Of a DNA stretch of 64,000 bases, positions 55,789 through 62,687 are shown piece by piece; the first letter of the stretch is position 1; each line of letters opens with the position of its first letter. A program made the position numbers and the translations under genes. Below the pieces are notes generated by a model. The model made no database searches. It saw only the letters and a list, made by a program, of their open reading frames with translations, and was not told where the DNA came from. Source of the stretch: Winogradskyella luteola. Lineage in GTDB: Bacteria; Bacteroidota; Bacteroidia; Flavobacteriales; Flavobacteriaceae. Location: positions 38,545 to 102,544 of the forward strand of contig NZ_JAGSPD010000011.1 of NCBI RefSeq assembly GCF_019203985.1. Direction: 5' to 3'.

Positions 55789-56221
55789 AATATTTAAATT
55801 CCTAATATAGGTAAATTGCCGTTTAAAATTGAAAGTTAGGTTTAATTGTGGAGGAACTTTGCATTCAATATAGACTGTATAGATATGTAACAGGAGATAT
55901 ACTGTAAAAGGCACACAATTAGTCATACATAAGGTTGATATTAATTGTAATTTACTGCATATAAGATTATAAAACTTTAATGGAATTGTCCCGTCCAGAC
56001 CGATTCTTTTAACAAGAATTATACCCTTTAACAGTTATTACAGCTTTTACAGTCTTACATGTAATAAGATAGATTAAAAAAAAAGTTGCTGCAACAATGC
56101 TGCAACATTTTTAAAACAGGATGTAATTATTTGAAAGTATATGAAAGTACTTTTTTTATAAAATGTTTATTTTCAGCTATTTGAAAATTATTGAAAAACA
56201 ATGAAAAATATCTTTAAGTAT
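55789..56221. other. Right-end noncoding region of the element
   Basis: No gene is seen in these 433 bases. They contain the right copy of the 22-bp repeat (56089-56110) and a run of TTGAAA/ATGAAA-like motifs at 56130-56205 leading into the right attachment repeat. This fits the arm region of an integrase attachment site. Confidence 0.55.
56089..56110 (+). repeat. 22-bp internal direct repeat, right copy
   Basis: Identical to 31681-31702 and in the same orientation, this lies 111 bases inside the right attachment repeat. It begins with a near-palindromic GTTGCTGCAAC overlap. Confidence 0.65.
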
Positions 56222-56264
56222 CTGTTAATCAGAGGGTCGTTGGTTCGAGCCCAACCTGAGGAGC
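56222..56264 (+). repeat. attR: 43-bp direct repeat (displaced tRNA 3' half)
   Basis: This exact copy of 31586-31628 has no 5' tRNA half. It marks the right attachment site and represents the original chromosomal 3' end of the tRNA-Asn gene. Confidence 0.93.
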
Positions 56265-56276
56265 CTGATTAGACTT

Positions 56277-56301
56277 CCCGTCGATTTCGACGGGATTTTT
56301 T
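56277..56301 (+). terminator. Displaced native terminator of tRNA-Asn
   Basis: The 7-bp GC-rich stem CCCGTCG/CGACGGG with an ATTT loop is followed by ATTTTTTATTT. Its position 12 bases after the displaced tRNA 3' half suggests it was the tRNA terminator before integration. Confidence 0.75.
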
Positions 56302-56465
56302 ATTTCCAATCTCTTGAAAGGCTTATTTTTACTAATGATTACAGAGATTAGCAAATCTAGTTTAGCGGTTCGATTGGAAAATTCGGGTAAAGTGAGCCAC
56401 CTGTGCCGGATTAAATTGAGCAGTGTAAATGAAGTACTAAAAATCGTTTCATTTGTGGTTTAAAA

Positions 56466-57197
56466 TTAGTGATTCTTTTTTAATTTTTTTCTCATAGATT
56501 CTCCTTTTAGATTAATTCTATGAGCAGAGTGCACCAGTCTATCTAAAATAGCGTCAGCAATAGTTTGTTCCCCAATGATCTGATACCAAGCTTCAGTTGG
56601 TAATTGAGAGGCTATGATGGTAGAACGCCTACCATGTCTATCTTCAATGATTTCCATAAAAATATGTCTATTGGCACTATCTAAAGTTTTAAGCCCAAAG
56701 TCATCCAAAATGAGCAGGTCCTGTTTTTCCAGTCGGTTTATTTCTCTTAGGTATGAGCCATCCGCTTTAGCCGTTTTCATTTTGGTAAATAATTTATTGG
56801 TATTAAAGTACATGACCTTATATCCTAATGAGCAGGCTTGATGGCCAATAGCAGAAGCCATATAGCTTTTACCAACACCCGTACTTCCTGTAATGAGGAT
56901 GTTCTCTTGACTTTTAATAAAATCACAAGAAGAAAACCGTTGTATTTGGTTTTTATCGATGTTTCTGCCTGGCTGATAGTTAATATTCTCCAATATGGCT
57001 TTGTATCTAAATTTTGCAGCTTTAGTAAGGCGTTCTATTTTCCTATTATATCTGTCATCCCATTCAGATTGCATTAAATAAGCAATGAGTTCATCATTGG
57101 TGTAATCGACGGTGTTGGCCTGCAAAGTTTCATTAAAAGCTCTGTACATACCATAGAAGCGTAGATGCTTCATTTGTTCTAGTGTTTGTGTATTCAT
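56466..57197 (-). CDS. istB: IS21-family helper ATPase IstB
   Basis: IstB is the DnaA/DnaC-like AAA+ helper of IS21 transposition that directs IstA to target DNA. The 243-residue protein has Walker A ITGSTGVGKSYM, Walker B LLILDDFGL and the arginine-finger region ILDRLVHSAHRI, followed by a typical basic C-terminus. It appears intact. The gene starts 10 bases after istA ends, as usual for the family. Confidence 0.93.
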   Translation of the reverse strand: MNTQTLEQMKHLRFYGMYRAFNETLQANTVDYTNDELIAYLMQSEWDDRYNRKIERLTKAAKFRYKAILENINYQPGRNIDKNQIQRFSSCDFIKSQENILITGSTGVGKSYMASAIGHQACSLGYKVMYFNTNKLFTKMKTAKADGSYLREINRLEKQDLLILDDFGLKTLDSANRHIFMEIIEDRHGRRSTIIASQLPTEAWYQIIGEQTIADAILDRLVHSAHRINLKGESMRKKLKKNH

Positions 57198-57207
57198 ATC
57201 TCTGTTT

Positions 57208-58733
57208 TTATTTATAATATTGATTTCCCCTTATGTTTTTATGTGGTGGCACCTCTTCTTGCTCATCTGGCGTATCCTCTATAACATACCAACCTTTTTC
57301 TAAGATGCTCACAATAATATTGTAATTATAGGCACCATAATCCAGTGCTCTTTTACAAGCATTATTTAAGCGCTCATTTCCTACTTTTCTTGCCAATTGT
57401 AAAATGCCAGCACAAGATTTATAGGATTGCTCTGGATGTCGTTTCTTGTCTAGTATTTTAATGATATAGCTTTGACAGTTATCACCGATATTAGCAGACC
57501 AGTTTATAAATTTTTCTGGACTCCAATCGCTCACAAAATTGTGATGTGACGGCATATGTTCTTTATTGGTAGTGTAGGCATACTTTTTTCCATGCCTTGT
57601 ATGCAAAGCGATACGATTGTGCCTGTAGTAAATCTCTACGGAACTATCAGAATAAACAATCCGTATCTTTTTTCCTATGTATTTATAGGGAACACTATAG
57701 TAATGCTTGTCTTTGTTAAAATAGATATGGCTGTTTTTATGGACTGTACCATTGGCATAGTGCTTTAACTCATAGCGCTTTGTCGGCAATGCCTTTAGTT
57801 CTGAAGTTTCTAATTCTCGGAATAATGAAGCTCTTGTATATTCACGCCCTCTAAAAGACATATTGTTATGTTGAGCAATCAGTTCTAGTATACGTGCATT
57901 GATAGCCTTTTTACTGTGAAAAGTCTCTTTTCTAAGTTTAGCAAAAACCCTAGTATATATAGTTCGTACTGCGTTCTCTACAATAGCTTTATCTCTTGGC
58001 CTGTAAGCCCTTGTGGGCAGTATGGTGGTTTCATAATGATCTGCAAAATCAGAGAAGGTCGCATTTATTTTTGGTTCATAACGACTACTTTTAGTGACTG
58101 CCGCCTTAAGGTTATCTGTTACCAATGCCCTTGGAACACCACCATAAAACCACAAGGCGTTTTCAATACAACGTATAAAATCTTCTTTTTTCTGACTATC
58201 ACAGGCTTCGACATAAGTATATTGACTAGCACCCAATACACAAACAAAGACCTCTAAATCTTGCAGTTCACCAGTGTATTTATCTACAATGGTTAATTTC
58301 TTTCCTGTAAAATCTATGAACAGTTTATCCCCCCGCCTTATGATTGAAATGCATTACCGGTGAGACTTCATTACGCCATTCTAGGTACCAGTACCTAAAC
58401 TGTGAGAACATATAACCATCTGGATGATTCTCTTTGTACTCTTCCCACAACAAGTATTGTGTAACCCCAGTTTTCTTTATTTCTTTATCAAAATATGGAA
58501 AGTATTGCTCTAAGGTTTTTAGCTGCTCACTTTTAGTCTTAGTTTTGGTTGAAAACAACTTATGGAGTTCCTCTACACTTAATGCGGACACTTCATAAGC
58601 CGTCAGTTTAAAACTCTTAAAAAAAAGTAATGTATTTGCTTACGGTATTGCGAGATATACCCAGTTGGGCACTGATCTGCCGCTTGCTAACACCTTCAGC
58701 ATATAACTTAAATAATGTTTTTACTTTTCGCAT
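57208..58733 (-). pseudogene. istA: IS21-family transposase IstA, frameshifted
   Basis: Joined, the frames give a normal IstA of about 507 residues. It has an N-terminal HTH (GVSKRQISAQLGISRNTVSK), a DDE core with LFIDFTGKK, LVTDNLKAAV and DKAIVENAVR, and a C-terminal Mu-like beta-barrel. Two single-base expansions break it: a run of eight A at 58619-58626 and six C at 58329-58334 (plus-strand view). Either the gene is dead or these homopolymers are sequencing errors, since both lie in runs prone to error. Confidence 0.85.
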
Positions 58734-59134
58734 GTCTATCTGTTTGCCATAATCTTTTCCTGTAAAAGAAAGATTATTTGTAAACACAAATAGAAACGAT
58801 TTTTAGTGGCCCACTTTAAGCCGGCACGCTATGCTCACTTTGGTCCAGCACGGGTGGCTCAGTTTCATCCGATATTAGTGGTATACTATGTCCGAATTTT
58901 GCAAATTGTGATAGGTTTTACCCATATTTTAAAATTTTTAGAAACTTTTTTTGTTTTCAATATATCATGAACGAAGAAAAACAGCAGCTAGTATATTTAC
59001 TAATTGCTGTTTATCAATTATTTAGATTCTAATTTTAAGGCATGTCCTGTTTTGGGACACTACCCTAATTAGGTAAATCAGTGTTATTAGCCCTAATCAT
59101 TCTCCTGTTAATTTTAATATTAAGGCCTCTCATA

Positions 59135-59452
59135 TTATATAGATTCATAAAATGTATCATTCTTAATACTATCTATTTCGACTAAAAATACTAAAGAATC
59201 AAATTTAGAATTTGCATTTAAAACTTCTAGAGAATAAGCTTTATTCGATATCCACTTAATTTTTGAATGCTGGGGTTCTAAATTTGGATTACCATAATAT
59301 CTGATTTGAGAATCATTATTTCTGATCAAATAATCATTTATTGAATCATTCCGAAAGATTTTAAATGTACCTATATTTTCTTTTTTAAAATCCATATTAC
59401 ACGAAAAAAACATTGAGCAGTATATAAGATAACTTAGCTTTTATAGTTTCAT
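59135..59452 (-). pseudogene. Lipoprotein with in-frame stop at codon 4
   Basis: From an ATG at 59452 the frame reads M-K-L-stop, then KLSYLIYCSMFFSCN, a good lipoprotein signal with lipobox FFSC, and then a 90-residue mature part. The TAA is at 59441-59443. A downstream ATG at 59413 gives a 92-residue product that lacks the signal. The fold and function are unknown. It sits just downstream of the RHS remnant and its neighbour and may once have been an immunity or accessory gene. Confidence 0.6.
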
Positions 59453-59502
59453 TAGTACAAAATTATTAAATATATAGTCCTATTAGAGTTTTTAGCCCTA
59501 AT

Positions 59503-59817
59503 TTAAATATTGACTTTCTTTTCTTGTATACTAATATTATTGAACTTGAGATAAGACTTAAAACATTTTAGGCATGAACCAGGATCACCACTTGTTCTAG
59601 TGAAAAATTTCTCAAAATCATTAATTGATTTAATTTTTTCTATATTTTCAATATCATCATCGACTGAAAAGTAATATACAAATTGCCCTAAGTCATTAAC
59701 ATTAAAAATGAGCTTTATAACATTTGTTTTCTCTTTATTTATATAATATTTATATAAAATCTTGCTCATCTGTATAATATCACTTTCATGATGATTACTG
59801 CATATTAATCTTCCCAT
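59503..59817 (-). CDS. Hypothetical protein, possible RHS immunity gene
   Basis: This is a 104-residue soluble protein starting MGRLICSNHHESD, with four Cys including a CLKCF motif. It lies 8 bases downstream of the RHS toxin remnant on the same strand, the normal place for an immunity protein of a polymorphic toxin. No family is recognised, so immunity is inference from position only. Confidence 0.5.
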   Translation of the reverse strand: MGRLICSNHHESDIIQMSKILYKYYINKEKTNVIKLIFNVNDLGQFVYYFSVDDDIENIEKIKSINDFEKFFTRTSGDPGSCLKCFKSYLKFNNISIQEKKVNI

Positions 59818-59824
59818 AATTTAA

Positions 59825-60829
59825 TCAAAATAATGTTTTTATAAACCCATATTCTTTCAAGGCACTATTTGGGACATTTAGCCCGCCATTGCGTAAAACA
59901 CTTCCAACATGATTTACACAAGAATTGCAACTCTTATTATATGCACCTAATTGTTTGCCTATTTGACTTCTTTAATAACCTTGAGCTGCCTTAGCGTTAG
60001 GTAAATCAACCTTAGCTACAACTGAAGCATTATTACCGTTTGTTGCTCTTATCGTTGTTGTTGACAAATCAGAACTTGTAATAACTTGATCTGTGGTTAA
60101 AGTTGTTCCATCAAAAGATGTCTCAACTTTGTAATGACCAAAAGGATTATCAGCTGTACCTTCATACTTATATATATTTGCTGTACCAGATGCATCTTCT
60201 ACACCATCAGCTACTTTAACAGCCGTCTCAATTGCATCATCAGAGCCACCTTTAGATAAATTACTAATAAACTTACCTAACATTAGTGGAGCTTCGATCA
60301 ATAATGCATCGGCAACAAAACTGGAGATAGCATCTAGTTGGCTATCATACTTTACAATATCGATAGCTTCGCCATTTTTATATGCAGTCATACGACCATT
60401 TCCATCGTAACTAGCAGTTAAATGTTCACTTTGAAATAATGCATCTTCAAAGTTAGCATATCCTGCAGATTTAGCAGAATTATCCAATTGAGAATAATAG
60501 TTTTCCCAATCTTCTTCGGTTTCGCAACTAGGACACTCACCATCAGCACTGCTAGGGTCCGCCCAAAATATAGGGTTATTATCAAAAGCAGAATAAGTTG
60601 AGTATTCAAAATGATCTACAGGATCAATAGCTGTCCATCTTGCGATTGCTGGGTCATATTACCTGAAGGACATCTCATACCAATCCATACCTAATGATTC
60701 TTCAAGTTCTATGCCATTGTACTTAAACCTGCTCGCCACGGGGTTCACATTAGCAGAGACCACGTCATTGTACCCCTTGTGCTTCAGTCCAAAGGGATAG
60801 TAGCCTAAGATGATTTTTTTGCTGTTTTG
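59825..60829 (-). pseudogene. RHS-repeat toxin remnant with two in-frame stops
   Basis: The frame encodes the RHS core end: YYPFGLKHKGYND, YNGIELEESLG and YDPAIARWTAIDP, then DNNPIFWADPS. A toxin region with a CNSCVNHVGSVLRNGG segment near its end follows. The upstream part of the RHS gene is missing from 60830 on. TAA codons interrupt at 60659-60661 (where Gln is expected in SFRQYDP) and at 59972-59974. The C-NSC-H segment resembles papain-like or NlpC/P60-type toxins. It is a decayed polymorphic toxin tip. Confidence 0.8.
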
Positions 60830-60932
60830 TTAAAAAATCAAAGCTATTTCTTACTTTTATTACAGTATTCTAAAAGAACGTTTAATTTTATTTATAATCT
60901 TTAATTTGAAACTATTATCCCTTCTTTTTGGA

Positions 60933-61364
60933 TTATCGTTCCAAACCTCTATCTCTTTCTTTTCCTTTATCTTTTTCTAATTCTTGTCGCTGATGAATCT
61001 TTTTTAATTGATTTAATCTTTGGCCTTTTTCATTTTTGAGTTCATGAATCTTTCTCAACTTTAATTGCTCTTTCACTAAGTCAATATCTCTACCTTGATG
61101 AAATACACCTATTATTTTTACAGTCTTGGTTTTTTCATTCACTAAATAATGAATCGTAAATGGAAAAGAAGAACCTAAAACGGCTCTTCTATGATTATTT
61201 CCTATTTCTTTGAATATTTTTGGATTGTCTTTTAATTCAGTACGAATTTTATAGAAAGCATTTTTAAATCGCTGACCTAATTCTAATTCCTTAGATCGAT
61301 ACCAAAGAAACCCTTTGTTGAGTTCTGCGATTGCTTCATTTGTATATTTGATTTTGTAATCCAC
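60933..61364 (-). CDS. RelE/ParE-family toxin with long charged tail
   Basis: This 143-residue protein has a ParE/RelE toxin core in its first 95 residues (AIAELNKGFLWYRSKELELG, then FPFTIHYLVNEKTKTVKIIGVFHQGRD). Such toxins act on gyrase or on mRNA at the ribosome. The last 45 residues are almost entirely charged (Lys, Glu, Arg, Gln), longer than the usual 95-100 residue family. It uses a GTG start directly after the antitoxin stop, so the two are coupled. Confidence 0.85.
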   Translation of the reverse strand: MDYKIKYTNEAIAELNKGFLWYRSKELELGQRFKNAFYKIRTELKDNPKIFKEIGNNHRRAVLGSSFPFTIHYLVNEKTKTVKIIGVFHQGRDIDLVKEQLKLRKIHELKNEKGQRLNQLKKIHQRQELEKDKGKERDRGLER

Positions 61365-61538
61365 TTAATCTGCCATTTTTTCTAATTCAGATAAGTAAAA
61401 ATCTAAATCCTCATCATCAATCAAGTTATCATCATTTTCAGCAGTTTTGATACGCTCAGCAATAATACGTTCACGTTCTTTATCAAATTCCTGTTTGCTT
61501 ACAAGTTCCCCTTTTTTATTATAATAACCTTCATTCAT
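61365..61538 (-). CDS. Antitoxin of the ParE-type pair
   Basis: This 57-residue acidic protein starts MNEGYYNKKGELVSKQEFD and ends DDEDLDFYLSELEKMAD. Its stop directly abuts the GTG start of the toxin gene. The acidic C-terminus is suited to neutralise a basic toxin, and short antitoxins of this kind accompany ParE toxins in Bacteroidota. No DNA-binding motif is obvious. The assignment rests on size, order and coupling. Confidence 0.75.
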   Translation of the reverse strand: MNEGYYNKKGELVSKQEFDKERERIIAERIKTAENDDNLIDDEDLDFYLSELEKMAD

Positions 61539-61569
61539 ATTTTAAATATACCATATTATTTTTAGTAGT

Positions 61570-62226
61570 TCATCCCCAAAAATATATCTTCAAATGAGCT
61601 TCTAAGTAAATCTTGTTCTTAGAAAAGCATATTGTTTTTCTACTCAATCTCTTGATATGAGTTCTTAAATTTAAATTCATCCGTTCAATCCTATTTGTAC
61701 AATATTGAAAACGTTTATGAACTTCTTTTGGAATTAATGGTGGATATATATTTAACCTATCCGTATAAATCTTTGTTGTTTGGAGAAGGAGAAGTTTATT
61801 GATTAATGGTTTAATATTTTCTTTTGATTTACTACCAACAAAGAAATCAATAACATGTTTTGTTTCTCTTTCTATAGCATACGTAATCCAAGTAAAGTTA
61901 TCTTTATTATTTATATATGTCCACATTTCATCAACTTCGAATTTACAGCCTAGCTTATTGAAATATGGTGATTTAATTTGATTACTAATTCTTAATAGTC
62001 TTGAAAGAACTGTTTTAGATGAAATATTTACGATTCTCGAAATACTTCTAATACCACAGCCTTCTTTTAATAGACTTCTGATTAATTCATTGGTATTAGA
62101 ATTGTAAGCTTTGTAGGTATATTTTAATTGAAAACTACATTGACAGTTTTTACAATAATAACGTTGTTCACCATTTCTTTTTCCTTTTTTGATACAACTT
62201 GACTGATTACAGTTTTTACATTTCAT
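61570..62226 (-). CDS. IS1-family transposase
   Basis: This 218-residue protein opens with a zinc ribbon MKCKNCNQSSCIKKGKRNG, YYCKNCQCSF, followed by an InsA-like HTH. The DDE part has VDEMWTYI, YTDRLNIYP and CTNRIERMNLNLR. This layout matches single-frame IS1-family transposases. I chose the ATG at 62226; the frame extends 22 codons further upstream without support. The gene seems intact. An IS end lies 17 bases upstream (62243-62261); the downstream end is poorly defined near 61563. Confidence 0.85.
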   Translation of the reverse strand: MKCKNCNQSSCIKKGKRNGEQRYYCKNCQCSFQLKYTYKAYNSNTNELIRSLLKEGCGIRSISRIVNISSKTVLSRLLRISNQIKSPYFNKLGCKFEVDEMWTYINNKDNFTWITYAIERETKHVIDFFVGSKSKENIKPLINKLLLLQTTKIYTDRLNIYPPLIPKEVHKRFQYCTNRIERMNLNLRTHIKRLSRKTICFSKNKIYLEAHLKIYFWG

Positions 62227-62242
62227 ATCTGTAAAAATAATC

Positions 62243-62261
62243 AAGCACCAATTTACTACAC
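62243..62261 (-). repeat. IS1-type end upstream of transposase
   Basis: On the plus strand this reads AAGCACCAATTTACTACAC. It recurs with one change at 62398-62416 and in looser form near 62534-62551. It is interpreted as the left terminal repeat of the IS1-family element. Confidence 0.55.
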
Positions 62262-62321
62262 GTAAGGATAGAGAATCCTTATTTAACAACATCTATCAAA
62301 CTTTTACTATTTCAAAGAACG

Positions 62322-62355
62322 ATAATAAGCCCTCTTTCGAAAGCTTATTATTTTA
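62322..62355. terminator. Hairpin between IS ends
   Basis: ATAATAAGC and GCTTATTAT are perfect 9-bp arms around a 12-base loop containing TTTCGAAA, followed by TTTATAATC. It is likely a terminator left from an earlier gene. Confidence 0.5.
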
Positions 62356-62397
62356 TAATCTATTGATTATCAATATCCGATTTCATGCCTTTTTCAA

Positions 62398-62416
62398 AAG
62401 CACCAGTTTACTACAC
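62398..62416 (-). repeat. Solo IS1-type end
   Basis: AAGCACCAGTTTACTACAC differs by one base from 62243-62261, 155 bases away and in the same orientation. No transposase follows it directly, so it is a solo end. Confidence 0.5.
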
Positions 62417-62418
62417 TA

Positions 62419-62536
62419 CCATTCTCTTTGAAAGCGATAGTTGCAAAATTTGCACCTATAACGCTCGCTGTTTGTTATTTTGAAATCCATTTTTAACAGG
62501 AACTTGTTTGCACTTGGGACATAGAATTTTTCCATG
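62419..62536 (-). pseudogene. Transposase N-terminal zinc-ribbon fragment
   Basis: Two short frames together read GKILCPKCKQVPVKNGFQ, NNKQR and, after a four-base insertion, YRCKFCNYRFQREW. This is the zinc ribbon of an IS1-like InsA protein. The rest is missing at the solo IS end. Another IS-end-like sequence precedes it at about 62534-62551. It is an old element cut off by a later insertion or deletion. Confidence 0.5.
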
Positions 62537-62687
62537 ACCTAATTTACTACCCTAATCCGTACCATTACTAAAATACGCTTTTTGTCGATAAATATCGCTT
62601 TTAATCGATAAATATTAAAAAATATATTAACTTGCGCATGCAAAAACAAGTTGTGTTTTTATTGTATAAACCTTAAATCTAACCATT
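62537..62687. other. Upstream region of the YDG-repeat gene
   Basis: No gene is seen. TCGATAAATAT occurs twice, at 62585-62595 and 62605-62615, 20 bases apart, roughly two helical turns. AACTTG/CAAGTT arms lie around 62629-62652. These could be regulator sites for the gene starting at 62688. Confidence 0.4.

Larger units (their letters stand above)
31586..56263. mobile_element. Integrative element carrying a Dnd defence locus
   Basis: The element is 24.6 kb, from the left repeat to the right repeat of tRNA-Asn. It encodes a tyrosine integrase, two excisionase-like HTH proteins, a DUF3987-type ATPase, a Sak4-like ATPase, DUF3871 and RadC-like proteins, and the phosphorothioation cargo at about 40.1-52.2 kb. 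Its genes favour AGA/AGG arginine codons and look more AT-rich than the core. No relaxase, coupling protein, T4SS, terminase or capsid gene is seen, so it is either mobilised by a helper or satellite-like. Confidence 0.9.
56393..58861 (-). mobile_element. IS21-family insertion sequence with broken istA
   Basis: The 2.47-kb element is bounded by TGAGCCACC (left) and its complement GGTGGCTCA (right). The similarity continues inward through GTGC-GGA-AAA-TGAGCA blocks on both sides, the multiple-repeat ends expected of IS21. An inner ACTAAAAATCGTTTC is also shared. It encodes istB intact and istA with two frameshifts. No target duplication is evident. Confidence 0.85.

Noticed and set aside
31586..56263. 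Prophage
   Set aside because: An integrase and a Sak4-like protein are present, but no terminase, portal, capsid, tail or lysis gene is seen.
56341..56465. Gene interrupted by the IS21 element, starting MITEISKSSLAV
   Set aside because: The short frame runs into the IS end, and no matching continuation is visible on the other side of the element.
58619..58626. Programmed frameshift site in istA
   Set aside because: IS21 istA is normally one frame, and a second break in another homopolymer points to decay or sequence error.
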